Source: Sesamum alatum | Lineage: Eukaryota; Streptophyta; Magnoliopsida; Lamiales; Pedaliaceae | DNA length: 64,000 nucleotides | Reading direction: 5' to 3' | Assembly (NCBI GenBank): GCA_034509735.1 | Contig: JACGWO010000005.1 | Coordinates: 38,036,479 to 38,100,478, forward strand | Notes under the pieces: generated by a model | What the model was told of the DNA's origin: nothing | Database searches by the model: none | The model's input: the letters and a program-made list of their open reading frames with translations, nothing else | Shown: positions 1-12,000 of the stretch, in pieces | Layout: the number at the start of each line of letters is the position of its first letter | How positions within the stretch are numbered: position 1 is the stretch's first letter | Made by a program: the position numbers and the translations under genes

Positions 1-795
1 TGGTGTCGGGATCGAGGTAGAGTTTTGCATCAGCGAAGTATGAGTCTGCCTCGGTGAAAGGTTTCATATCAGCATCAACCTTCACGACTTCCCCGTTCTT
101 AATGTATTTGAAGCATTGGTGTAGTGTGGAGGGAACAACTCCATTTTCATGCAGCCACGGCCTTCCTAGCAACAGCTTGTAGGAGGTTCTTGCATTGATG
201 ACGTGGAAAAGAGTTCTTGCTTTTAAATCCCCTACGATGAGGTTGAGCCGAGTCATGCCAATAGCTCGTTGAGTCCCTTGATCAAAGCCCTGGATGGTCA
301 AACAGCTACGGGATAAGTCTTCCAAAGTTATGCCCAACTTCTTCATGGTGGACTTCGGCATGATGTTGACAGCAGATCCACCGTCTATGAGTATGCAATT
401 TATTCCTTGTTCTTGTACGAACCCCAAGACGAAGAGTGGTCGGTTATGCGGCTTTGAGCCAAGCAGTAAGTCCTCGTCTGTGAAGGATATGGTGGTGCAG
501 CAAGAGACCAACAGTTCTCTTCTATCTTTGCTTGGAGAAGCACTCGCGGTCTTGTTCTTCCGCTCAAAAAATATCCGTGGGAAGAACTCTTCTAAAGTCA
601 CCGGAAGGCGTTGGCGGGTCATCTTCTCTGACGTGTTTTTTGTTTGCACACGCCGCGGGCGTTTGTTCAAACGTGGCTTCCTTGGGAGCGTAGAGTGGAT
701 CTTGTCGACATGCCGTCTTTGTCTTTTTCGACGCGTCACGAGGGTCCATCTTTCGTCATCGTCGGTGGGTTCCTCTTTATGATATACCAAAGTCT
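1..795 (-). mobile_element. Ty3/gypsy retrotransposon fragment: Gag C-terminus and aspartic protease
   Basis: Read on the minus strand, about 265 codons are open from near 795 to the window edge without a stop. The order is a basic stretch (WTLVTRRKRQRR, near 700-745), a linker, then the retropepsin-like protease: FTDEDLLLGSKPHNRPLFV, the active site ILIDGGSAVNIMP (near 345-400), IQGFDQGTQRAIGM, and LLLGRPWLHENGVVPSTLHQ. The end FTEADSYFADAKLY runs off the window. The catalytic triplet is D-G-G rather than D-T/S-G, as in the second copy at 23.4-24.3 kb. This piece lacks the stops seen in that copy, so it is younger or better kept. Homology to gag and leader ends near 795 where AT-rich DNA begins, so the 5' part is missing or diverged. 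The element class is well supported; activity cannot be judged from this end. Confidence 0.85.
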
Positions 796-1098
796 CAAAA
801 TTATAGGACCAAAAATTTATTTAAGTGTATACTATTTAGCATTAATGATATACGTATACATGAATGCATGTTAGGGAAACACAATAAATTAAACTAAGAA
901 GGTAAAATAAATGATCCGAGATTAAATATATAATAACTAAGAAGTATTTAGATCAATTAAACAGTTCATTTCCACACAAAAGATTACTTAACTTGAAGTC
1001 CTCCAACTATAGAACTATTGCTGACTGTCCCCTCAGCAAGAGAAGCCAAAGATACATGTGCGTAAACTTCCTACACCTTCCATGAAGGATTATTAGTT

Positions 1099-1909
1099 AG
1101 GGTTAATTACACTTACCTCCCCTACTATTATGAAAATATACAAATTCTTCCATTTTACTATGAAAATTACAAATTGCTCCTTCTAACTAACAGGTGTTAG
1201 TCAAATTTAACAATAGGGGCTTAAATGATCATTTTACCCTCATTTATAAAACTAAAAATAATCCAATAAAATTAATAATAGAAGTAATTTTTTTATTTGA
1301 AATAAAAAGAAGGAAAAAGTTTTTTTCCGAATAATTTAAATATATACTTACTTCATTTTTCTAGGTATTGTAACGTATAGAATTTGATAAAATTAAAATA
1401 AACTAAAATTAACTTGTTTAAATTTTTATTTGACATAGGAAAATTGGCTGAACTGTTGAAATTTGCCTCAATCTTGTTAACATTTGAATAATATAAGCTT
1501 TAATTTGTTACCAGCTATAAAATAATATAATTTCAACAAAATTTGAAAGCTTTGATGATTGTTAGAAATAGAAGTTAATGTCACAACCTACACACACAAT
1601 ATGTGATTAAAAAAATATTATAAAATAATATACTAAAAGTTACGAGTATACACCCTCATTAACCCAAAAATAACAAATATCCCTTAAAGATATTTAAGTC
1701 ATTATGAATAGAGTTTTTCAAGTTGAGGTTATCATAAGAAGTTTATACCAATCTTTTTAGATATCAGCAAAATTAGTTAAGTTGACTAACGAAAGGAGCA
1801 ATTTGTAAGGTTGATATATTTAGAAGGAAAATTTATGTAATTTTTATAGTAAGAGGAGGGAATTTTATATATTTCTATAATATCGGGGGAGATCAATGTA
1901 ATTAACCCT
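1099..1909. repeat. Fold-back repeat, 'AGGGTTAATTAC' family
   Basis: The left end AGGGTTAATTACACTTACC and the right end GATCAATGTAATTAACCCT are inverted copies. The arms match further in, for example TACAAATTGCTCCTT at about 1170 against AAGGAGCAATTTGTAA at about 1795. No ORF lies between. Shorter relatives of this 'dry-text' repeat occur at 6623-7052, 9419-9881, 16949-17370, 31345-31775 and 62576-63092. Confidence 0.7.
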
Positions 1910-2366
1910 ATTAGTTATTACCTATATCCAATCTCAACCATTAAAAAACAAGATTATGTCCGATTCTCACACCAATTTTTTCGGAGTTTTTCAAGCATAC
2001 TTCAAAATTAATTTATAAATTGAACTTAAATAAAATGAACTTGTGAAAAAAAGTCTTCTAATTATAGTCATTTGACAATTTAGTCCGCTAGTTTGTAGGA
2101 TTGTAAAATAGCCTTTCATTTTGTCTAATTTCGTGATTTTAAGAAAAATATAGCCGAATTTTCAAAGCTGGCCAGAATTGTGATGTTACTTTTTGGCTAA
2201 CTTTGAAAATTATGTTCAATTTTAATCCTAAAATCGCGAAATTAAAAAAAGTGAAGGAATATTTCATAATCCTAATAAGTTATATAGGTCTAAAATGTCA
2301 AATAACTATAATTAATGAACTAAACATGCAATTAATCCTAAATTTAAATATAACCTAATTCTGAAG

Positions 2367-2480
2367 TCAATGTAAGTGCAATACACTTGTCGTGTGAATG
2401 GTATACAACTCATGAAAAAGTGAACAATCACATAACAAGTGTATTACACTTGCTCGATGATTAATCTAATTTAATCAAAT
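2367..2480. repeat. Small palindromic MITE-like repeat, copy 1
   Basis: GTGCAATACACTTGTCGTG is inverted about 60 bases later as CACATAACAAGTGTATTACAC. The tail after it resembles that after the copies at 15300-15430 and 50045-50195. Confidence 0.6.
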
Positions 2481-2651
2481 CTGATTCGACCAAGAATTTT
2501 TCTTAATGCTCACATGGAATAAAAAATAAAATAAAAAAGCTGATGCTGAGCATGGAATCAAATAAAAAATAGAAGCTGATGCTGAGCTGCTACACAAAAG
2601 AGAAAATGCGTCTCAACATTGACCACGCTGCTTGGTGGGAGCAGAGCAACC

Positions 2652-3430
2652 ATGGATGCTTCAAACCCCAGCCTCCTTCAAGAAGACAAGCTCTCATCAT
2701 TACGCCGAAGGAACAGAACCCTAATCCTCCTTTTTTTCTCCTTAATCATCCTATTAGCGCTAATTATCGGCGGGATTATCATCTCCCTCGTGCGCAAGCA
2801 CAACTCCGACGCCCAGTCGCCCCGCCCGAACCCAGCAGTCCGAGAATTCTGCGCCCCATCTGGCTCCGAATTCACCTGCATAGCCTTGTTTTCCGCCATT
2901 AGAATCCCGCCCAACGCAGACCCCACCGAGATTTTCATTCTCTCTCTAGAAACCTCCATCGGGGATCTCTCCACCATTATCTCAGCGGCGGTCAACGGAA
3001 CCCGACTCGGACCCGCCTCGGGGAACTGCTCGAGGTCGTTGGGCCGCGCGGTGAGCCAACTCAACAACATCTTGGGATAATGCGGGTCAACCCGGATGTG
3101 GATAGGCAGAGTAACGAGGAAAGGAGCGAGATGACTGCGTCGATCTCCGCGGCGATCGAGGACCTGACGTCGTGCCGGAGCGATCTGGGGAAGGTTGGAT
3201 CGACGGCTGCGGAAGCGCAGATTTACGAGGTGGCGGCGATGGTGGGATACAGTAAAGATTTTCTCCTGAACTGCGATGCCGTTAATGAGAATTTCCGGTT
3301 CGGGTTGGCGATTGATGAAGATCAGAGTTCAAGAAATCAGCTTGTTGAAAATTTGATCGGTGTGAGTTTGTTTGGGTCACAGTACGTTGTGTTGGTGCTA
3401 TTGTTTTGCTTGATTTTACGGATTTATTAA
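2652..3430 (+). pseudogene. PMEI-like (invertase/pectin methylesterase inhibitor) protein, one frameshift
   Basis: Starts at ATG 2652 in a good context (AACCATGGAT). Residues about 21-48 form one hydrophobic segment after RRRNR, as in type II-anchored PMEI and pro-PME proteins. It is followed by a helical-bundle domain with FCAPSGSEFTCIALFSAI, CSRSLGRAVSQLNNILG, and, after the break, MRVNPDVDRQSN and AAIEDLTSCRSDL. The four-cysteine spacing and the last motif are typical of PMEI domains, which inhibit cell-wall pectin methylesterases or invertases. The first frame stops at 3078-3080 and the rest continues in the frame whose ATG overlaps that stop (TAATG). One base appears to be missing near 3074-3079. 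The natural C-terminus may lie before the hydrophobic last 20 residues, where GGTGTGAGT at about 3359 could be a splice donor. It is a pseudogene, or an intact gene with a sequence error; no pectinesterase catalytic domain follows. Confidence 0.7.
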
Positions 3431-5717
3431 TTGAAAATAATCTTTCTTTCTTTTGGGATAATTTTATGAATGTTGTTAGGCCGTAATTGAAGATTTGATT
3501 GCACGGATACTCCAAAAAAATTACTCGATTTAGTGTCGGACATGTTTTGGACACGACATAAACGTATCCGAAAATATAAAAGAAAAAAGAAAAACAGAAC
3601 ACGGCGTCGGACACGCCTTTGGAGGAGTGTCCGACACGTTTTGAACATGTTTAGGATCTTCTTTTATAATTTGATTGTTCTTTAAAAAAAAGAAAAAGAG
3701 TTTGGGACTAAATAAAAAATAGTAATTTACTTTTCTTCAACTAAAAGTTTTCGGATGAAATTACTAAACATCAAGAGTGGTCATGATAATTAACTAATTT
3801 GCATGATTAGAAATTTTTTCATTGCGTACTTTTTAATATAAAGTGAGTATGTATATTTTTTAGTAATTTATTTTGGCTAAAAAATTAGATATAAGACATA
3901 TTTATTTTATGTATTATCTTGATATTTTTTATATTGCATAAATTTGATGGAGAAATTTAATATGTATAAAAAATATATATTATATATAGTCGTGCCAGTG
4001 CCGTGTCGTGTCCTAATTTTTTGAATTTTTCCGTACCATCGTATCCGTGTCGCCGTGTCCATGTTCATGCGTCATAGTTGGATTGCGATTGAGTAGAATA
4101 GTTCAGCCTTGTTTGGTTTTATTTTTATTTTTAAAATATAATAAAAAAAAAGAATATATTTGTTTATAGGGAATATATTATTTTGACACCAATATCAACA
4201 TAAAGTACAATAATATCAAATAATCCTAATATATTTTTATTTTTGAACAAACACTTATACTGGAATGAAAAATATATTTGTCATAAAAAATTAAAAAAAA
4301 AAGGAAAATAAAGTCAAACATGAGCTTATATTAGAAGAAATATTTGCTTTTGGTAACGACTAATTGCTATCGTTAAAAGTGAAAAAATTATAGCAAATAC
4401 TAATTAACTCCGACTTTGCAATAGTTATATTAATCGTTATTTTTATAAGCGAAGTCAAAACTTAACCACAACTAAAAACAATAGCAAATGGTTTGGTTAT
4501 AGTTAAAATCATGGTGAATATTCATTAATCGTGGTCAAAACTTATTATTTGTATATATTTTGTTTAACTGTGGCGAATATATAATATTGATTTATAATAG
4601 TTTTTTAGTCGTGGTTATTACAATGTATGGTTTTTTTGTTTTGTTTTGTTTTTTTTTTTTTTTGGTAGTGTTAGTTTGTAATATAGGCTTTTCTTTTCAT
4701 TTTGACAAAATCTCACTTTTAGTTCTACTAGATAGGGTTGTTCTCATTTCTCGTTCCTCGATTTATGGGGTTGACACTTCTATTGGCAAACATTAGAATT
4801 CTGACACTATTGGTCCTACGTTGTTAAACTTAATTTTAAATATTATTTATAATAAATAATAACATTTATTTAAATCTATTTAAATTAAATAATATTTTAA
4901 ATTAGATAGTAATATATAATTATTATAATTAATTAATATTTACATCCATATAGATATTTAAATTTGGAAAATAAATTATAGTATATTAATTTGTTTATGT
5001 GATGTTAATTTAATTTTAATTACTAGAAATAAAAAATTTGATATACTTTTATGGTATTTTCATATTTTAAACAAATATAATTTTAAAAAATTATTTCATT
5101 TTTTAGAAGGGAGAAAACACGAAAAATCACAAAAACAACCTCTAAATAAAATAAAAAAAAAGATTCTAATTTTATAAGATCAAGAAAGGGGTTTTAGTAA
5201 AATTGAGTCCAACAAGGAGTTTTTTCAAAATATTTGGGGGGTTGGGGGTTGGTCTATTTATAAAATACTGGGGTTTTTAGCATTTTTTTAAAAAAATATA
5301 GGGGTAAAATTTGATCATTTATTGGTCAGATTAAAGGCCATTGGCTAATAACATGTGACCTAACACGTACCATTTACGTTAACATTTAACGGCATGGAAC
5401 CAAAAATGCAATTTTATCTTTCTTTTTTAGTAAATACAATTTATTATGTAATTAGGTATATTTAGATATTAAAATTTAATAAAGTATATCTATAGTTTTC
5501 AAATGAAATGACACATTTAAAAAATAAATAAACACATGCATTTATATTTATGAAATTCAGGTTGAGACCTAAAATCTCTTGATTGTAACTTCTTAACGTT
5601 ATTATTTGAGCAATGTTCTATTGATGGGAACTAACACTTCATTCATATTGAAATGATAAGAATTTGGAAATTTGAAAAACAATTTAAATTCAACTATTGT
5701 ACGTTGTTTATATCGTA
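3431..5717. other. Intergenic repeat-rich DNA, no gene seen
   Basis: About 3505-4090 holds an old repeat with scattered TGTCCGACAC / GTGTCGGACA motifs and partly inverted ends (CGGATACTCC near 3505, CGTATCCG near 4043). About 4340-4560 resembles the 'GGTTATAGTTAAAATCATGG' MITE family seen better at 10.4, 13.7 and 20.7 kb. The rest is AT-rich with no coding signal. Confidence 0.5.
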
Positions 5718-6015
5718 AGTAATAATGTACATTTTATAGTAAGGTTGAGGTCCCATGATCGTAGAGGTCATGGGTTCGAATCCCCATCAATACATGAGAT
5801 GATAGTCTACTGTATAGTAGGATTGTTTGTATACTGTTATTGTAAGGGTTTGTTTAGATTTCATTTATGTAATATTATTTGATCAATGTATAATTGTTGT
5901 AATTGTCTCTATTAGAGATTGATAGTTGACAGGGCTGATTGTAATCGATTTAATTCAATTAATAATATTCATCGCTTTCACTTGAAAAAAAAAAAAAAGT
6001 AATAATGTACATTTT
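5718..6015 (+). mobile_element. Complete tRNA-type SINE with 18-bp target-site duplications
   Basis: Identical 18-mers (AGTAATAATGTACATTTT) lie at 5718-5735 and 5998-6015. Between them is a 262-bp body starting with a tRNA-like head. A perfect Pol III B box, GGTTCGAATCC, lies at 5773-5783 and a weaker A-box-like stretch near 5737-5747. The body ends in ATTCATCGCTTTCACTTG plus about 14 A. An internal Pol III promoter, poly-A tail and long duplication are the hallmarks of a SINE moved by LINE machinery. It sits just 3' of the LRR gene. A 5'-truncated relative with the same tail lies at 29562-29614. Confidence 0.85.
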
Positions 6016-6067
6016 CAGGTAGAAAAGCTGGAAATTCAAATAAGAAATATACAAAAATGAAATAAAA

Positions 6068-9000
6068 TTATGGGCTCATATTGTTAGGACGAGCATTCAT
6101 AGGAATCTCTTCCATGGGTATGTTCTCCTTGGGGACGTTGCTCTGACCTGTTAAAAAAAAATAAAAAATCATATTAAGTAACTTTCACCATTTATTATTA
6201 TATAATGTTATGTTTGGATCCATGAATTTTGACTTAAAAATTTCAAATTTATAGTAATAAATTCATCAAATTTGCTTTGGATATTGCTACAAAGAATTTT
6301 AAAATTTTAAATTATATTTTGTAACATTATAATGAATTTCAAATTTATTTAATATCGAGTTATTTGAAATTTTTTTCTTAAATCCAAATTTTTACATCCA
6401 AATATGGAACCTTAGAGGCTTCATAATTTATCGAAATTTGTTATAAGATATTTTAAAATATGTATAAGCTCTCGAATTTCTAATACGATCGATGTATGAT
6501 TAGAGAGCTTAAAGGTATTGTAAATTTAGAAAAAAGAAAAACTCATAAGACCCAAGATAAGATATGAAGATCTATGAACTTCATTTGAGAAAAGCAAAGA
6601 GATTGCCACTTATTTTTAAATTAGGATGAATTACAATGACCTCCCCTGATGTTTGTCATAATTATCAATATTTTTTTATTATTTTAAAAATTACAAATAT
6701 TCCCCTGAGATTTGTAATTTTTAACCAATGGCATGAAATTAATGATTAATTTTGCCCTTGATTTTTTTTTAAAATTGTAGAAAAATCAGCCGAGGCAAAT
6801 TACGTTATTGCTCATCCGTGTAAAAAATATAAAAAACCTCTTCCTACACATTTTTTTCCAAAAAAATTAGAAATTTTTAATAAATAATTCAATTTACATA
6901 AGGACATTTTGATCAGTTCACTCTTAAAAATAGATAGAAATGAGTTATTTGTGAGATGGTTACAAATCTTAGAGGGGTATTTGTAATTTTTGAAACAACG
7001 AGGAATATCTGTAATTATGCCAAACTTTAGGAGAGATCATTGTAATTCACCTTTAAATTATTAATTATAATTCCTTTAATTTTGATTATATTAATAACAA
7101 AAGCATCGTTATCCATAACCTTATTTTATTGACTCACTTTTAAAAATAGATTAAACACATTATAATATTCAAATACATTTTATAAAATGTAGGAACTTAT
7201 AAGATTTTTTAAACAACTGACCTGGTGCTGAACTCGCTTCAGCAACGGCGGCTGCTGTTCTAGCTTTGTGGCGAAATATCGCAAAAATTCCAACTGCAAT
7301 CCAGAAAACTACGAACGCTGAAATCGTGCTCCCGAGTATTACGGGCAGCTTACTCTTCTTCCGGGAGCTTGTTGCCGGAGTCCGGAAGCTGCCGGTGCTG
7401 CCACTATTAGTGTTTCTGTTTGGTGTTGGAGATGGAGTATCTGATGTTGAACATGAACTGGATAAGAGTAGGCCGGTATTACCTTCCAGACTGCCGGCAT
7501 TCCAACAGTTCAAGAAATTATTAATACAATGTAATAATTAATAAAATGATCAGACTGTATGGTAATTATATTTAAGAGGGTTTTAGATAATTATATATCT
7601 TACCTTAATTTCAACTTGTTGTTGCATGCTAGAGAATCAGGTACTGGTCCAGTGAAGAGGTTGTATGCCAAGTTCCTTTGAGAAAGACAATGTATATACG
7701 TATAAGTCCATATGATCATTTCAAATTCGGGAAAAATGCAAACAACTTCATGTGATATTACAAATAAGCAACGGAAAGAGGAATTCTATCCATGGCAGAA
7801 AAAATCGAGCAAGTCGGTAAGAAATGGAGCAAAGAAAGCGGCTTCAAAAGAAAAGCAAAGGGCTCTTCCCGGCAAATAGAATAGGACTTTTCCCGGTTGC
7901 TACTAGAGAATACCCTATTCCCATCTGGAAACGCCCCCAATTAGACTCTATGAAGCATATACGGTCGAAGGAACTCAACCTCAGTCAATAGCAGCTACTC
8001 TTACTGTTGACTATTCTATTTCATTATGAAAAAATAAATAGCAATTTATTCCCTTGTATTTTTTAAAATGAAGCTATTTACCTATATGTGTTTTTTAAAA
8101 TGAAGCAGTTTACCTCCCTGCCTAGGGGATAAATTGCTTTATTTTTAAAAACATAGGGGGGAGGGGGTAAATTAATATTTTTTTTCAAAGGGGGTTAATT
8201 TATTCATTTACAATATCACGGGAAGTAAATTGCATTAAACTCTTTCAAATGTCGATGATTTTTTTTTTTTTTTGAAAAATCATCAAACAATATGAATAGA
8301 TTTTATTCAAAATCAGGAGAATCGAATCAATCACATATCAGATGTAACTTTGTTACGAAGGGTTAGAACACCTCTAACTTGTGATTTTCAACTTTTAATT
8401 ATTTTAGCTTGTTATACATTAATATTCATAGCAATGAACGCCGCAGAAAAAATAAAAAATAAAATAAAATAAAGTTCAATCCATATATAATCATAAATAA
8501 AAGTTTGTTAATATTGAAATTAGGTAAAATTATATTTTTAGTCTTGTAACTTTATGTCGTTAGCACTTTTGGTCCTATAACTTACTTCGTTTACATATTT
8601 AGTTCTGTTTTTTATAAATTTTACTCCAACACATCAGATTTGGTCCTTTTTTGACAAACTTAGTCCCGTATTGACAAATTTGATCCTAATGACTTATAAT
8701 TACAGGATAAAAAATGAGATCTACTCGAGTAAGAATGAGACCAAAATTGTCAACTCAGGACTAAATTTGCCAAAAAAGGACTAAATGTGAGATATTCAGA
8801 ACTAAATTCGTCAAAAAAAGGACTAAATATATAAATAAAATAAGTTATAAGACCAAAAATGCTAACAACTTATAATTATAGGATCAAAAATATAATTTTT
8901 CCTTGAAATTAACATGTGAAGTTAAGGAGGTGGGATTTAGAGTTGACTAACAGTTCCTGTAGATCTGGAAATGTGCCAAGAAATGAAGGAATAAGTCCAG

Positions 9001-12000
9001 ACAGACCGTTTTGCGATAAATCTCTGCAATTAAAAAATAAAAAGGAAAGTCGAATTTAATTTAAAAAATTAAAAAGATATAATAAGATAAATTAATAGAT
9101 GAGAGAAATCAAGGAATTAATTTGCATATTTACATTATCTGAAGAGCATCCATTGTGCTGAAGTCAGGAAGCTCTCCGTACAGAATTTTGCTGCTAAGAT
9201 CCCTGTCATGTGTTTTTATTTTAAATAAATTAGCAAACATTTCAAGATGCCAAAAATTACACGGAAAATTTCAAGAATTAATGATAAAAACAGTATGTAG
9301 CTGCAAATATCGACCAGGAAATGGTAAGTAAAAGATTTTTTTTTTTTTTTTTTCTGGAGTAAAAAGATAAGTCTTTAAAATGATTTTCTAATTATGTATT
9401 GTAATAACTAATATAGGATAGGTATAATACAACGAGTTTATAAGAGATTTGACATAATTACAAAACCCCCTAGTTGTTCAAGAAAATACCAATACTCTCG
9501 ATTTTAACGGTCGTCCAACAACTAGTCCAATCTATTAGTCTCCTTAGGTTTTCATTCATTTTTCGTTCGTGAACTGACCAAAATGTCCTTGTTGATATTA
9601 TTTATAAATTTACTTGATTTTTTAAAATTTTCTGGATTATTTTATGGACTAAGTGGGCATTTTTTTTATTTACAATTTTTCAAAATTTTGCATCTACATC
9701 ATCATCTTTTTAATCAATTTTTCAGTTTTTCTAAAAAACTAAAAAAGTTATAGTAAGTGTAAAATTGACAATTCAAACCTTCCATAATTTCATCAAATAT
9801 CAACGAGGGCATTGATAATTTTCCAAACAACAAATGAGTATTCATAATACCCATCTTTAAAGAGCTCGATGTAGTTTACCTTATATATTATTTATTGGAA
9901 TTTTAAAATAAATATTTTTTTCACAAATCAACTCGATTTAATTATGCAATTTTATTTTAGTAATGGTGAATTATGAATAAAATTAATTTAAATATATAAA
10001 AGGTACTTACAATTCAATTACCCTTGGTGAGGCATCAGAGTTACATTGTATCCATGTCCATCTAGGTGGAAGGCATGGATCTTCATTGTCCTCCAACAGC
10101 CATGGATATTGTGTGCATAATGCAGCCAACCCTAATACTGAATTCCATCGTAAAAATACTGAGATTATTCCTTACATCGTAAATACTTATAATTTTTTTG
10201 AATCATAACGACTCAATACTATCTATACGATCAAATGAAATATGAAAATTTAAGTTCGATCAAGAATAATCAATATTTGTCATAATTTTAGCTATAACTG
10301 AAAGATTTGTCAAAACTTTTAGCTATGACTAATATTTTGGTTTCGTGAGAAACAATGACTAAAAGTTGTTGCGTTGTCATGGTTAATTATATTAGAAAAA
10401 AATTTACTATTGGCTACAATATTAATGACTATGGCTAAAAATCATGGTAATAATTATTATTAACTACGGTTAAATAAAATCGATACAAAAAACTAGCTTT
10501 TCCATCATATGAAAATTATTTGCCACAACTAATTAAGAGCCATGGTAAAAACGCATTCCATGACAAATGTTTTAGTCACCCTCACAAAAATCACGACCAA
10601 CAATCGTTGCATAGCCCTGATCAATGACTATTCGCTACGACTATTTATTATTAATTATGGCAGTTAATCGTAATTAAATGTTATAATTCTTGTAGTGTTG
10701 GTATTTATCATGATATTTTATTTTGAATCATAGTAACTAACCATAACAAAAAATCATATTTCCTTCGACCTAAAACTCAAAAATAAATTAAAGTATTCTT
10801 TTGTTAATCACAACAAATTGAATTTAAAAAAATTCCAAACGACTTGCAACAGTTCATGTCGGACTCAATTAAAGCTGGTTCAAACTCGAGTCCGTGGACA
10901 ATCAAACTCAAGTTAAATGTAATATTTAAAGTTGGGTAAAAATTGAAAAAAGTTTAAAACGTGATGCATCCAATTTGACTCGATTCGTTTACAATCTAGT
11001 AAAATACCATAAAAAAAGGAAAAATTGTAATTTACTCCCCTATAAAAAAATAAAATAGTAATTTATCTCTTTATATTTTTTAAAATAAAACAATTTACCT
11101 TCCCGTATTTTTTAAAATGAAGTAGTTTACCTTCTTAGATAGAGAGGTAAATTACTTCATTTTTAAAAAGGGTTAAATGTATTTTTCGTCCTGTATCTTT
11201 AATATTTTGACGTTTTAGTCCTTTATCTTTCTAGGGTAGCAAATAAGTCCTGTAACTTTTTATTTTTTCCCGATTTTGGTCCTTCAGTCGCCGGAGTTTG
11301 AAAATGTTGCCGGAATTTTTTTTTTTTTTAATTTGGGGCTTTTCTTCACATTGGTCAATTCCTGCCAGCATGGAACTATATTTTCGGCCTGCATCTTTTA
11401 TATTTTGATATTTTAGTCCTTTATATTTTTAGGGTAGCAAATAAGTCCTGTAACTTTTAATTTTTCGTGATTTTGGTCCATTAAATTGACCAATGGGAAG
11501 AAAAGCCCCAAATTAAAAAATTTTCCGGCCAACACTTGCAAACTCCGGCAACGAAAGGACCAAAATCGCAAAAAATTAAAAGGTTACAGAACCTATTTAC
11601 TACCCTAGATAAATAAAGGACTAAAATGCCAAAATACAAAAAATACAGAACGAAAATTCTATTTAATCCTTTTAAAAACTTAGGGAGATAAATCGCTATT
11701 TCTTTTTCATAGGGCGTAAGTTGCATATTTACAATATCGCAAAGGGTAATATGCATTGAACCCCATAAAAAACACGTGAAGACTAGCAAGCGTACGAAAC
11801 AAACAATTGCAAATACGAACCATCACTGTAATTTGTTTTCCCAGTGTAAGAATCCGTGGCCAGGGAAACTGCTCTCACTTTGATATTGTCAGAACTTAAA
11901 GCTCGTTCGAGCTCGATCCTTTCGCTGGTGTCGTTCTTCTGCAACGATCTCCCTGAATTTATATCGTAAACATGTAAGAAAACAAGTTGTACGAAAACAC

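Larger units (their letters stand above)
796..2560. other. Intergenic AT-rich DNA with repeats, no gene seen
   Basis: There is no coding signal on either strand. It holds a long fold-back (1099-1909) and a small palindromic repeat (2367-2480). The remainder is AT-rich single-copy-looking DNA leading to the PMEI-like gene. Confidence 0.6.

Noticed and set aside
294..782. 162-codon plus-strand open frame
   Set aside because: It is the antisense of the retrotransposon protease frame, which has clear motifs on the minus strand.
5736..5800. Possible tRNA gene (perfect B box)
   Set aside because: No full cloverleaf or acceptor stem. The poly-A tail and 18-bp duplications show it is the head of a SINE.
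7758..7940. 60-codon minus-strand frame in the LRR intron
   Set aside because: No motif. It lies in the probable organelle-derived insert and is likely incidental.
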